From Streptomyces alfalfae (GTDB lineage Bacteria; Actinomycetota; Actinomycetes; Streptomycetales; Streptomycetaceae), in assembly GCF_004127445.1 (NCBI RefSeq), contig NZ_QEXM01000043.1, positions 434,001-498,000 of the forward strand: a stretch of 64,000 nt of DNA, written 5' to 3'. Below, in pieces: positions 49,859 through 58,652 of the stretch (position 1 is its first letter; every line of letters begins with the position of its first letter). Below the pieces are notes generated by a model. The model did not search any database, was not told where the DNA came from, and worked only from the letters and a program-made list of their open reading frames with translations. The position numbers and the translations under genes are program-made.

Positions 49859-50872
49859 TCAGCGGGTGAGTATGTGGCCGTCCCGGGGGCGGTGGTCGCG
49901 GGAGCGGCGCAGGTCGGTGGTGACGTAGGTGCGTTGAAGCCAGCGGTCTTCCCCGTCGTAGCGGGGGTGGAAGGCGGTGCGGCCGTGGACGGTGACGCGG
50001 TTGTCGATGATGACCAGGTCGCCGGGTGCCAGGCACAGGGTGCGGGCGGTTGCCTCGCAGGCGCGGCCGAATTCGGTCAGCGCCGTAGTGGCCCGGGGGG
50101 TGAGCGGGGTGGTGACGAGTTGCGCCATACGTATGTCGGGATCTTCGGCTGCGCCCGACAGTACCGCCCGGGGCTCGACGACGGGCTGACTCCCGGCACG
50201 GTCGGGGCCGAAGGAGGGTGGTGGTGTGGTGATGAACTCCGGTGCGAACAGGGCGTCGCGGCTGGCTGGGGTGAGGAGCGGCAGTGCTTGGCGGAGGCCG
50301 ACGAGGCGCATGCCAGCGCGTCGGTCGTGGTCGGCGCGTAGGCACAGGAAGATCACGTAGTCGGGTGGGTGGGGGTGGAAGCCGTTCTCGGTGTGGAAGG
50401 ACAGCCGTACTGATCCGGCGTTGCCGTGGAAGGTTTCCTGCCCGGGTACGGGCACGACGTCCTGCACGAGGGCCCCGGATTTCTCCGCCAGGTAGGCGAG
50501 AGGCTCGCCGAGCCCGCAGGCCACCATGGTGAGCACTGCGGCCGAGACGGTGGCCTGGCGCTGGACCGAGCCGGGTACGGACGGTGTCGCGGGCAGGGCC
50601 GCCTGATCGACGGGCAGCCCGCCGATCACCAAGGTGCCGTGCGGGCCGGAGTGCCTGCGAAACCGGCGCACCCCACGGCGCAGCGGGACCGGAACGTCCT
50701 CCCAGGCGTCCCGGGCCCGAGCCACCCACTCAGGGTCGTCGACCTGGTCGTGGCCGCCGGTGCACAAGGTGCGGGCGAGACGCTCGCACGCGACGGCATC
50801 GGCCGCATCAAGCGCCCAGTCGGCGGCGACGGCAGAGCTTCGGATGGTGCCGGGCGTCGGCTCGGGCATCAA
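49859..50872 (-). CDS. Fe(II)/2-oxoglutarate oxygenase, clavaminate-synthase/arginine-hydroxylase-like
   Basis: This 337-residue enzyme has the iron triad H160-x-E162 (SFHTENGFHPHPPDYV) and distal H296 (NRVTVHGRTAF), with the 2-oxoglutarate arginine near R314 (RWLQRTYV). The HxE rather than HxD form and the phrase FHTENGFHPHPPDYV fit the clavaminate synthase/VioC group, which hydroxylates amino acids. ATG 50872 has GGAG upstream. It follows the unknown gene at 50911 by 38 bases, so the two act together. The substrate is unknown. Confidence 0.78.
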   Translation of the reverse strand: MMPEPTPGTIRSSAVAADWALDAADAVACERLARTLCTGGHDQVDDPEWVARARDAWEDVPVPLRRGVRRFRRHSGPHGTLVIGGLPVDQAALPATPSVPGSVQRQATVSAAVLTMVACGLGEPLAYLAEKSGALVQDVVPVPGQETFHGNAGSVRLSFHTENGFHPHPPDYVIFLCLRADHDRRAGMRLVGLRQALPLLTPASRDALFAPEFITTPPPSFGPDRAGSQPVVEPRAVLSGAAEDPDIRMAQLVTTPLTPRATTALTEFGRACEATARTLCLAPGDLVIIDNRVTVHGRTAFHPRYDGEDRWLQRTYVTTDLRRSRDHRPRDGHILTR

Positions 50873-50910
50873 GGTCTCCTACCGGAGGTATGGGTGGCGG
50901 ACATGCGGAC

Positions 50911-52029
50911 TCAGGAGTGACGCAGGCCGGCCACGGCGTCAGCGATGTAGTGGTCCCCGAACCGGATCATGGAGGCGTACTGGGCTGCGCGGCGGTGGCG
51001 CATGTGCCGTAGTTCGGCGACGGCATTGTCGGGACCTTCGGGTCTCTGAGCGATGGAACGGTGCAGATGCACCATCGAGTACGCGAGGGTGACGTGCCGT
51101 TCGCTGTCCACGATGTCGGCTTCCAGGAGAGCGCCACGCGCCTCGGCCAGCTCCGGGGCGCGGGCCACCAGCTGCTCGTAGGAGTCGGGAACCAGGGACA
51201 GCAGGTCCTTCATCGCCGCCCGGAACAGCTTGTATCCGCGATGCTGGCGCCCGCTCAACGGGACGTCTACCGAGGGCGGCGCCATGGTGTGGCGTATCGC
51301 CGCCATGTAGTAGTCGGCCGGGACCGTACTGGCGTGGGTCATGGCCGCCGGGAAACCCCGTACGTACTCTGTCGCGTCAGCCAGTCGCAGCAGTGCGGAG
51401 TCGCTGTCGCCATGCCGCAGATGGTGGGTGGCGTCGGCCACGGCGACCGCGGCACAGACGTTGAACAGGACATGGACCTGGTGGCCGATGAGCCACCGGG
51501 CGCTCCACACGTCCTCCAGCGACGCGCCCGCAACAGGTTCGCAAATGGCCACCGGCGGTGGGGAGTCAGGGGCGGCGCCCGGCGCGGCGCCGGTGAGGTC
51601 GAGCACCGCCTGCCGCATTCCGGCCGTCTCCAGCGCCAGGTCGGCGCCCGACAGCGGAGCCTCACACAGGTCTTCCAAGCCGCGGTGGACGACCAAAACA
51701 CCGTGCAGGGCGGCCTGCTGATCCGACAGTTCCATCTCACGGACCCGGAAGAACGACTGACTGGTCGACTCCGCAGGCAGCCCCTCGCCGGCCACGGCCG
51801 GAGCCGCAGCCGACAGCGCGGCCACCAACTCACCGGCAGCCGCAGTGGCCTGCCGCAGCGCGACGGCCCGCTCGACAGGTCTGGCATGGGTCACCAACCC
51901 GGCCAGCACACGCACGGTGCGCTTGGCCTCAGCATCGACCCACGGGCCCAGCCCCGGGGCGGGCCGCCCCCCTCGGGGCTCACGGAAAACAGCGACAGCA
52001 GGATGACCGGCAACCGGCGATAAGCCCAT
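50911..52029 (-). CDS. Unrecognised helical protein, partner of the oxygenase
   Basis: This 372-residue protein starts at ATG 52029. It is predicted to be nearly all alpha, with histidine-bearing segments LIGHQVHVLFNVCAAVAVAD and YYMAAIRHTMAPPSVDVPLS, GRQHRGYKLFRAAMKDLLSL. The last part has a faint resemblance to the PrnB/tryptophan-dioxygenase-like heme fold, but I would not assign it. It and the oxygenase form a two-gene leftward operon inside the transposon cargo. Confidence 0.55.
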   Translation of the reverse strand: MGLSPVAGHPAVAVFREPRGGRPAPGLGPWVDAEAKRTVRVLAGLVTHARPVERAVALRQATAAAGELVAALSAAAPAVAGEGLPAESTSQSFFRVREMELSDQQAALHGVLVVHRGLEDLCEAPLSGADLALETAGMRQAVLDLTGAAPGAAPDSPPPVAICEPVAGASLEDVWSARWLIGHQVHVLFNVCAAVAVADATHHLRHGDSDSALLRLADATEYVRGFPAAMTHASTVPADYYMAAIRHTMAPPSVDVPLSGRQHRGYKLFRAAMKDLLSLVPDSYEQLVARAPELAEARGALLEADIVDSERHVTLAYSMVHLHRSIAQRPEGPDNAVAELRHMRHRRAAQYASMIRFGDHYIADAVAGLRHS

Positions 52030-52322
52030 GGGAAAAGTACTTCGCCAAGAACACCCCACACGAAACCTGATCTGCAAGACCATTCCTTATGCGGTGCACT
52101 GGACGGCGAGGTCCGCGGCGGCGGCCTGGCAGCCGTTCCGATCCTCCCCAGAGCCCGGCAAGCGCGAACTCGGGGTCAAGGCCCGTCTTCCTGTTTGGGC
52201 TGTGCCCAGCGGCCGAGGGCCGGGTTGATCGTTTTATCCGGCGGCAGCGGGCGGCGCGCTGCGACGGGGCCGTGAGTGGGCTGATCATGGGCAAGGAGCG
52301 CTCAGCCTGTTGTACTGCGCGT

Positions 52323-52754
52323 ATGGCAGATCAGAAGCAGTGCACGGTGGTGCGCACCGGTCAGTACAAGGGTGTCCAGGGCGGCACGTTCGGGGCGGGG
52401 ATCAGTGCCCAGTCGGCCGGGGCGGAGCGGTTGTGTCTCCATCGGCTGGTGATGCCGGCCGGGACCCGCGGCCGTCCTCACCTGCACGAGGGGCACGAGT
52501 CGGCCATCTTCATCCAGTCCGGCCAGGTCGAGGTCTGGCACGGAGAAGGACTGACGGAGCATGTGACCCTGCGGGCGGGCGACTACATCCACATCCCCGC
52601 CGACACCCCCCACATGCCGGTCAACTCCGGTACCGAGGACATGGTGTGCCTGGTCGCGCGGACCGATCCCGACGAGCAGGAAGGTGTCCGGCTCCTGGAC
52701 CTCCCCGTGTGGCTGGAAGCCCGGGTCGGCCCCCTGCCCGTCGGAGCCGGCTGA
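52323..52754 (+). CDS. Cupin-domain protein
   Basis: This 143-residue single cupin has motif 1 GRPHLHEGHESAIFIQSGQV (the H-x-H...E metal ligands) and motif 2 DYIHIPADTPHMPVN. It could be a small dioxygenase, isomerase or regulator. An in-frame ATG at 52287 is an alternative start; neither has a strong ribosome site. It is divergent from the oxygenase pair and may act in the same pathway. Confidence 0.68.
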   Translation: MADQKQCTVVRTGQYKGVQGGTFGAGISAQSAGAERLCLHRLVMPAGTRGRPHLHEGHESAIFIQSGQVEVWHGEGLTEHVTLRAGDYIHIPADTPHMPVNSGTEDMVCLVARTDPDEQEGVRLLDLPVWLEARVGPLPVGAG

Positions 52755-52947
52755 ACCGTCCCCGCCGGCGCCTTCCGCGACGGGTGCCCACCCGCCGCGG
52801 GGAGGTGCCGGGCGGTGCAACGGACCGGGCGGAGGTTCGTAGGGGGTAGCGAACGGGCGCTGCCGGTGGCTGCCCAAGGAGGGACCGAGGACCGTCGTGA
52901 GCAATGTTCACGCCTCCGTACCGGCGACGTTCCGGTAGGCCAGCACA

Positions 52948-53200
52948 GTGGTCGTCGGCTACATGGACTATCGGCCCGGCAGCGACCGGATGCTGCGCGC
53001 CGTTCCTTCCATCGAAAAGTTCACCGAACAGTGCGCGATGGCAGGCGAAGTCCGCACCTTCCGCTTCGGTGAGAGTATGCGGCGCGACTTCGCCGAGCTC
53101 AGCCGTTTCCCCGGCGGACTGGTCCTCGTGGGAGACGCTGCCGCCACCATGAAGCCGGTACACGGACAAGGGGCCTGCGACCCCGACCCGGACGACTGCC
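52948..53200 (+). pseudogene. C-terminal fragment of a FAD-dependent monooxygenase
   Basis: The frame from GTG 52948 reads VVGYMDYRPGSDRMLRAVPS, FRFGESMRRDFAELSRFPGG and LVLVGDAAATMKPVHGQGA. The GDAA...P.HGQG segment is the FAD ribityl-binding motif of aromatic hydroxylase-type monooxygenases. The N-terminal dinucleotide fold is absent and the end runs into unrelated sequence, so this is a relic. Confidence 0.6.
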
Positions 53201-53456
53201 AACCATCAGACTTCACGACGCCGCCGTCTCCGACGCGTGCGTGTGATCCTACGAAGCCGGCCGCGTCACCGAGCAGACCCCGCGATGCCCCAGGCACCAG
53301 CGGGACCCTGGACAGCCGCCGCGGGCAGGATCCGTGCGCCGGTCGATGTTCTGCCGGATCGTCGCGGCACGGGCGTGTTCACGCTCGCCTTCGGCCTGTA
53401 GGCAGGGGTCCCGGACCTGTCCTGGTCCAGGGCCCCTGTTGATGTTCAGGCGGGAG

Positions 53457-54167
53457 TCAGCTGGGCTGGTCGCCGGTGTAGCGGAAGATCTCACCGCCGG
53501 CGTTGACGTGCCACACGGTGCCGTCGGCGCCGGCGGCGATGTCGGAGGCGGTGCCGGGGATCTTGATCCACGGGTTGGTGCCGCTGGCGTCGTTGTTGGT
53601 GTACCGGTAGATGCTGCCGGCCGGGTCGATGCCCCACACGTTGGTCCGGGAGCCCACCGCGATCCGCTTCAGGCTGCCGTTGACGTCCGCCCACGGGTCC
53701 GAGGGGTCCTGGTCGCCGGTGTACCGGTAGACCCGGTTGTTGCTGTTGACACCCCACACCGTGCCGTCCGCCGCCGCCCCGATGTCACTCAGCCCACCCG
53801 GGATCTTGAGCCAGGGGTTGGCATCGTGGTTGGTGTACCGGTAGATGCCCCCGGCGGAGTCCACGCCCCACACGTTCGTCCGCGAACCCGCGTCGATACG
53901 GACCAGGCTCCCGTTGATGCCCACCCAGTTCGTCGAGCCCTGGTCCCCGGTGTACCGGTAGATCTGGTTCCCGCTGTTGACCCCCCACACCGTGCCGTCG
54001 GAGGCGGCCCCGATGTCACTCAGCCCACCCGGGATGTTGATCCACGGGCTGCCGTCAAAGTTGGTGTACCGGTAGACGGAACTGCCGGAGTTCACACCCC
54101 ACACCGTCGTCCTGGAACCCGCCGAGATCGCACTCAGCCCGCCCGCGACCTTCACCCAATCCGCCAC
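53457..54167 (-). CDS. Tectonin-type beta-propeller lectin-like protein
   Basis: This 236-residue protein consists of six repeats of about 38 residues, each with the pattern WGVNSGSSVYRYTNFDGSPW or WGVDSAGGIYRYTNHDANPW. These are tectonin blades forming a six-bladed propeller that in other proteins binds sugars or lipopolysaccharide. There is no signal peptide. GTG 54167 has GGAAGGG upstream. The blades are so alike in DNA that recombination between them is possible. Confidence 0.8.
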   Translation of the reverse strand: MADWVKVAGGLSAISAGSRTTVWGVNSGSSVYRYTNFDGSPWINIPGGLSDIGAASDGTVWGVNSGNQIYRYTGDQGSTNWVGINGSLVRIDAGSRTNVWGVDSAGGIYRYTNHDANPWLKIPGGLSDIGAAADGTVWGVNSNNRVYRYTGDQDPSDPWADVNGSLKRIAVGSRTNVWGIDPAGSIYRYTNNDASGTNPWIKIPGTASDIAAGADGTVWHVNAGGEIFRYTGDQPS

Positions 54168-54446
54168 GCCAAAAGCCCTTCCTCGAACCAGCAGTGGTCA
54201 CCATCCTCGCCAAGGAGATGAGCAGATAAAGCAGGTGAATACATGTTCTGATAGCAAACAGGTCAGAAATCAGTGTTTAGGTACCATGCCCTCTTGCGCG
54301 GTAGGGGAGGGATGGGCTCGGGCCAAGAGCCTTTCGGCCGGAAGCGGTGTCCCTCCCAGGGAGGATCGACACACACACCGGCCTGTGCTTCCGGCCCATG
54401 CGGAATCTGCCGGACGGGGCGGCCTGGCCGAATGTGCGCAGGCCCG

Positions 54447-55421
54447 TCACTCCTCCAGAGGGAGCTGATCGCCAGTGGCGCCGACCTCCAGACAGGCGTA
54501 GTCGGAGTGGTCCAGGCGGTGGTGGACGTAGATCTGATCAGCCCACGGCGGGTCGAGTGGCGTGCACGCCCGCAGGCCCAAGACCCGGCCGGTCGGCCGG
54601 TCCGGATAAGCCGCGTTCAAGTCCGCGATCGCGGCGGCCTAGCCGATCTGGTCGACGGTGCCCGGCAGGTCGTCGAGGTAGCAGGTGACCCGCGGCAGCA
54701 GATGCTCGTGCTCCGGTCCCCGGAACAGGTCGAGGGCGGTCACGGTCGAAGAGTAGTAGTCCAGGTCGAGGCTGACGAAGCCGACCGGGTGCTCACGCAG
54801 CAGGTCCGCGCGGGAGCGGAGGTAGTGGGGCAGGGTTTCGGTGAGATCGCCGACCACCAGCTCCGCCGCGCCCAGACGGGCTCTGAGGCGGTCTCCGTCC
54901 ATGGTGTATAAACCCGCACCGAACAGGTAGGGCAGATCGCGCGGGTCCTTGGCCGGGGGCATGCCCAGGCCGCCGTCGAAACCGACCACCCGCACCGCAA
55001 CACCGGTGGCCGTGCTGTAGTAGCGGGCGTGCTCGGCCAGGGCAAGGAGCCCGTTGCCACCGGCCACCCCGAACTCCACCACCGTCACCCCACAATGCCC
55101 CAACCGCGCGGCCAACTCGGTCGCCCGGCGCACCCCGTAGGCATAGTGCGGCCGCTCCACCAGACCGAACCGGTACGCCGCAGCCGTCCCCACTCCCGGT
55201 ATGCGCCGCAACAGCCGGTTGCGGGCAGCGTGCCGGACTTCGACCACTCCCACAGCACGTCCCCAGCCCGCCCTGTGGCTGCTGGCCAAACGGGTGCCCC
55301 TTTTGAGCAGTCGAACGTGAACCCTTGCGCGCCACAGCGCCCCCTGCACGACAGACAAGGGTCGGCCACAGCCTTCCCACCCACCGCCGATCTTCAACAC
55401 ACGCAAGATCGCCCTTTCCAC
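54447..55421 (-). pseudogene. TylF-like methyltransferase interrupted by an in-frame TAG
   Basis: The frame shows a SAM-binding motif VTVVEFGVAGGNGLLALAEH, then VRVVGFDGGLGMPPAKDPRD and VGFVSLDLDYYSSTVTALDL, as in macrocin O-methyltransferase (TylF) relatives. After VTCYLDDLPGTVDQIG a TAG occurs at 54641-54639. The same frame then continues for 63 more coding-like residues (AAAIADLNAAYPDRPTGRVL, WADQIYVHHRLDHSDYACLE) to a TGA at 54447. The tail resembles the family's natural C-terminus. GTG 55421 is a provisional start. Confidence 0.6.
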
Positions 55422-55516
55422 CGTGCCCCGCTGCCCCTGCCGTGAGTGCAGCCCAGAGCAGGGACCGGGACAAGACCACGGGCTTTCGGCGCTGAGGAGG
55501 CCGACCTGCTGGGCGG

Positions 55517-55559
55517 AACATAGCCGCCGAACGCCGGTTACCCAAACCGGCGATTCTGC
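55517..55559 (-). promoter_or_regulatory. Sigma70-type promoter with inverted repeat, for the methyltransferase
   Basis: On the minus strand TTGGGT (55545-55540), 17 bases and TATGTT (55522-55517) form a promoter. The surrounding repeat CGCCGGTT-N5-AACCGGCG overlaps the -35 box. About 45 bases differ at only about six positions from the module at 29218-29264. The methyltransferase start is about 95 bases downstream. Confidence 0.6.
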
Positions 55560-55682
55560 GCACCATTGTTCCTTCAACCGCTACATGTCCACGTTCAGTG
55601 CGGGGAGGCCCGCATGTCCCTGCACCCATCGCCTACGGAGGGCTCATCCACAACGCACCACCTCCCACCACCAGTCGGCTCC

Positions 55683-55793
55683 AACCAGGGAACCGGAAGG
55701 CAAGGGTCGACTGCCGCTACTCACAGCAACCATCAAAGACACCCGAGTGGAGCGTTCTGCTCATGATCGGCACCCACACACAGTGCTCATCAC
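55683..55793. repeat. Right-end sequence of the Tn7-like element
   Basis: It carries TGCTCATGATCG (55758-55769) and TGCTCATCA (55784-55792), inverted forms of the left-end ATGAGCA repe​ats, and shares about 88 bases with 49138-49225. GCGCG follows at 55794, matching the left flank. Confidence 0.4.
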
Positions 55794-56140
55794 GCGCGGA
55801 ATCCCCCGTTTCCGCAGGAAACCGTGCTCACCAAACTGCGGTCCCTACACTGGACGCCGCCGAACCCGCACTGCGCGCCCTGAGCGACTACCTCGTCGCC
55901 GCCGCCCGATGGAAGCAGGAGAACCGCGACGCGGCCAAGGGATCACCTTCGCACCTGCTGATGACAGCGGCCAGCCGGGCGCTGTCCGCCCTCGCTCTCG
56001 CCGACGAAGCCGGTCTGAACAGGCTGCGCGCCGCCTATGACCCGGCCCCCGCCCCGACAGCGTCGGCCAACACCTCGCGTGGAGCTACCGCGAGCCTGCC
56101 GCCCGCTCCCCCCTCCACCGGCCCCGCGCCTCGCCGTTAG
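55763..56140 (+). CDS. 3' part of the backbone gene split by the element
   Basis: The frame open from ATG 55763 encodes up to 125 residues. Only the part from 55799 onwards is likely native (ESPVSAGNRAHQTAV, TLDAAEPALRALSDYLVAAA, HLLMTAASRALSALALADEA). The ATG lies inside the transposon end. Joined to the frame ending at 42226 it forms one continuous protein. The helical C-terminal domain may still be made as a separate polypeptide. The family is unknown. Confidence 0.5.
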   Translation: MIGTHTQCSSRAESPVSAGNRAHQTAVPTLDAAEPALRALSDYLVAAARWKQENRDAAKGSPSHLLMTAASRALSALALADEAGLNRLRAAYDPAPAPTASANTSRGATASLPPAPPSTGPAPRR

Positions 56141-56169
56141 CTCTCTCCATCGGCCGTGCCCGTGCGCGC

Positions 56170-56330
56170 CCTGACCCACTGCACTCCGGATCACCCCGAC
56201 GCCACAGCCGTCGCCTCTCTGCCCGTCGGCAGGAAGGAGCACACCCTTTGACCTCTCCCCCACGCCCCGACGACCCGCACGCCTACCTCCGGGCCGCAAG
56301 CGGCGGCAGCCGCAGGAGGAGCCATGGCCG
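56170..56330 (+). pseudogene. Duplicated 5' end of the DUF6238 gene
   Basis: Bases 56170-56310 align with 39190-39330, including the ribosome site AGGAAGGA, the TTG start and the first codons (TSPPRPDD-HAYLRAAS against TSPPRPDDAHPYLRAAS). After 18 codons the frame leaves the family and stops in the next gene's start region. It marks an old duplication of transfer-operon DNA. Confidence 0.6.
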
Positions 56331-56890
56331 CTGACGAAACGACCACTCCAGAACCAGGCCAGGTACCGCTCGCGCCGCTGCCCGACCACCGCAACGTGCA
56401 CACACCGTGGTGGCAGGAGCTGTGGCGTCGCCACGCACACGTCATCACGCCGCTTCGGGCACGCGGGCTGCAGTGCGACATCGAATTCGGCCTCAGCACC
56501 TACAACGTGCGCGTCTCGCTCCCCGACGACAGCTACCTGGTCATCAGTCCGCCGCACGACCCGCCCTCCGAGCGACCGCCCGGAGAGCCGGAGGGCTGGA
56601 TCGCCACTCGCGAGCACCTCGACGACCAGACGCTGTTCGAGGTCATCTACGACTCGGCGCCCTCCAACGATCCCGGTGCTCCCCAGCGGCCCGAAGCCCG
56701 CCACGGCGGCAGCGCCCAACCTCTGATCGAGGCGATCGACCACCGCCTCGCCCAGCTGGGGCTGCTACCGCACCCCGTCTTGCCCCACGAAAACTCACAC
56801 GTTCCCCCAGCCCAGCCGTCACCCCTCCCGCCACGGGTCCTCCCGCCGGCATCGCCGAAAGCCGCCCCACCGGCCAGACGCACGCCCTGA
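56324..56890 (+). CDS. Hypothetical protein
   Basis: This 188-residue protein starts at ATG 56324 with AGGAGGAG directly upstream. It has an ordered middle (VHTPWWQELWRRHAHVITPL, GLSTYNVRVSLPDDSYLVIS, LDDQTLFEVIYDSAP) and a proline-rich tail. It belongs to the rightward backbone train. No family is recognised. Confidence 0.55.
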   Translation: MAADETTTPEPGQVPLAPLPDHRNVHTPWWQELWRRHAHVITPLRARGLQCDIEFGLSTYNVRVSLPDDSYLVISPPHDPPSERPPGEPEGWIATREHLDDQTLFEVIYDSAPSNDPGAPQRPEARHGGSAQPLIEAIDHRLAQLGLLPHPVLPHENSHVPPAQPSPLPPRVLPPASPKAAPPARRTP

Positions 56891-56900
56891 CTTCTTCCAC

Positions 56901-57977
56901 TTGCGAACCCTTGGAGCCTCCATCCGCACCGCCCGCCGTACTCTGCCGCTGATCATCGGCGCCGCCTGCCTCACCCTGGCCCTCACTGGCTGCTCCGACG
57001 AAGACGGCCCAGCCCAGGCCCGGCAGACGCCCAGCGCCAGCACCGCCCCGAAGCCCGCGCCCGCTCTCAGCGCTGCTCAGGCCCGCGACGTCATCACCCG
57101 CTATTCCAAGATCAACAACGAGGCCAACGCGGACCGCGACCGGCGCCTCCTCGACACCGTCGAGGACGGACCCCTGTACGCGATGTCCGTCTCGGACTAC
57201 ACCGAGACCGAAGGACTCCCCGCCAAGGACCGCGAGCCGTACGAGCGCTGGTCCTACGACCTCGCCAGCGCCAAGCTGTACATCCCCCGCCTGGCCGACG
57301 GACAGGACCGCTGGTTCGCTGCCGCCCTCTCCAGCGAGAAGGGCAAGGCCCCCTCTCGCCTGGCCGTGTTCGCCGAACAGCCCCAGCACAAGCGCTGGGA
57401 GATGGTGTCCGTCGTCGACCTCGACAGCCAGAAGCTGCCCGACGTCGCCCTGGACCGCGAGGGATACGCGACGGCCGTGGCCGCCAACGACAACAAGCAG
57501 CTGGCCGCCGACGCCGACCTGCTGCGTACTGCCGTGCTGGACAACTTCACCACCGGAGGCACGAACACCGGAAGCAAGGTGTTCGCGCCGACCAAGGCCA
57601 GCAAGCGGCAGGTCAAGGTCCACAGCGATGCCGCAACACGCTTCGGCGACAAGGGAACCAGCGTCTTCGACGGAGCCGACAACCGCTTCACGGACGCCTA
57701 CGCCCTCAAGACGGAAGACGGCGGCGCGCTGGTCCTCTTCTCCCACACGCACACCCAGACCGACGCCGTCGCGCACTCCGGCCTGCAGATCAACCCCGGC
57801 AAGGAAGACCGGGCCTGGCTCCACGACGTGCCCCGCATGTCCATCCGGTACACGTTCGTGTGCAACGACGCCGCCACCGTCCCCGCGAAGGCCGAGCCCT
57901 CCCGCCTGATCGGCTACACCTGCGCCCGCACCGACGCCTCCGGCCCCCCGGTCCCCTCCTGGTCACACCGCGCGTAG
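56901..57977 (+). CDS. Secreted lipoprotein
   Basis: This 358-residue protein has a lipoprotein signal (LIIGAACLTLALTGCSDE, lipobox LTGC near residue 31), a Pro/Ala linker and a long domain (ITRYSKINNEANADRDRRLL, LDREGYATAVAANDNKQLAA). It has no enzymatic motif. TTG 56901 or TTG 56910 could be the start; neither has a clear ribosome site. It may be an envelope component of the transfer apparatus. Confidence 0.6.
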   Translation: MRTLGASIRTARRTLPLIIGAACLTLALTGCSDEDGPAQARQTPSASTAPKPAPALSAAQARDVITRYSKINNEANADRDRRLLDTVEDGPLYAMSVSDYTETEGLPAKDREPYERWSYDLASAKLYIPRLADGQDRWFAAALSSEKGKAPSRLAVFAEQPQHKRWEMVSVVDLDSQKLPDVALDREGYATAVAANDNKQLAADADLLRTAVLDNFTTGGTNTGSKVFAPTKASKRQVKVHSDAATRFGDKGTSVFDGADNRFTDAYALKTEDGGALVLFSHTHTQTDAVAHSGLQINPGKEDRAWLHDVPRMSIRYTFVCNDAATVPAKAEPSRLIGYTCARTDASGPPVPSWSHRA

Positions 57978-58045
57978 CCGCACCCGCCCGCCACTTCGAC
58001 GGCCACCGAGGACATCCCTCGCCCTCTGCTCGCTCCGGAGAACTC

Positions 58046-58621
58046 CTGTCCACACAATCCTTCATCGCCCGCCCCACTGCCGGCACGGGGTACAGCGGCA
58101 TCCACGTCCAGCTCGACGGTGTGCCCAGCAACCACCTCCCGCTCCTCCTGGCCGCCTACCAGTACAAGTTCGGACGCGACATCGAGGCCATGGCCCAGCA
58201 CCTCATCGACGACATCGGCGTCGGCTGGGACGAACTCGGCACCGATCTCCTCGACGGCGCCCCGCCCACGCTCGTGGCCGCGCTGACCGGCGGCGAACAC
58301 TGGCCCAGCCGGACCCTCGATCACCTGATCACTCCGGACGGCTCGCCCCCGGTGCGCATGACGGTCACCGCCACCACCGCCGACGAACTGGGCATGCCGT
58401 GGGGCTACATCCTGCATCCGCAGGGCATCGAAGTGATCAGCATGGCTCACACAGGCGCGGGTCCCCTCGTGGCCTGGGACACCGACCCCAGCACCCCCTT
58501 CAGCGACCACCCGGCGCACTGGCCCGCCATCACCACACGCCGGACGCCCAACACCTCGCGCACCGCGCGCCCCGCTGCCGGTGCAGCGCCGACCGGGCCC
58601 CGCACGGCTGCCCGCCGCTGA
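58046..58621 (+). CDS. Hypothetical protein with probable CTG start
   Basis: This 191-residue protein (STQSFIARPTAGTGYSGIHV, HLPLLLAAYQYKFGRDIEAM, WGYILHPQGIEVISMAHTGA) belongs to a conserved Streptomyces family of unknown role. No ATG, GTG or TTG fits. The codon at the expected position is CTG (58046), with GGAG 6 bases upstream. The nearest in-frame GTG/ATG upstream would add over 50 implausible residues. Confidence 0.55.
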   Translation: MSTQSFIARPTAGTGYSGIHVQLDGVPSNHLPLLLAAYQYKFGRDIEAMAQHLIDDIGVGWDELGTDLLDGAPPTLVAALTGGEHWPSRTLDHLITPDGSPPVRMTVTATTADELGMPWGYILHPQGIEVISMAHTGAGPLVAWDTDPSTPFSDHPAHWPAITTRRTPNTSRTARPAAGAAPTGPRTAARR

Positions 58622-58652
58622 CCCTCACTGCCTCTCATTGCCGGAGACTTCC

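Larger units (their letters stand above)
42227..55793 (+). mobile_element. Tn7-like (TnsA/TnsB) element with terpene and oxygenase cargo
   Basis: The proposed borders are flanked by GCGCG on both sides (42222-42226 and 55794-55798), the 5-bp duplication expected of Tn7-type transposition. The left end carries ATGAGCA-type repeats at 42227-42283. The right end carries the inverted form TGCTCAT at 55758 and 55784. The left end is next to tnsA and tnsB. TnsB is truncated and no TnsC or TniQ is present, so the element looks immobile. A second tnsAB remnant with its own end-like repeat lies inside at 49138-49690, so the region is composite. Confidence 0.45.

Noticed and set aside
52089..52322. Longer N-terminus for the cupin protein
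   Set aside because: The extension to 52089 is proline/arginine-rich, has no ribosome site and is not cupin-like.
54273..54911. Rightward 212-residue frame
   Set aside because: It is the opposite strand of the methyltransferase tail, which carries clear motifs, and it has no ribosome site.
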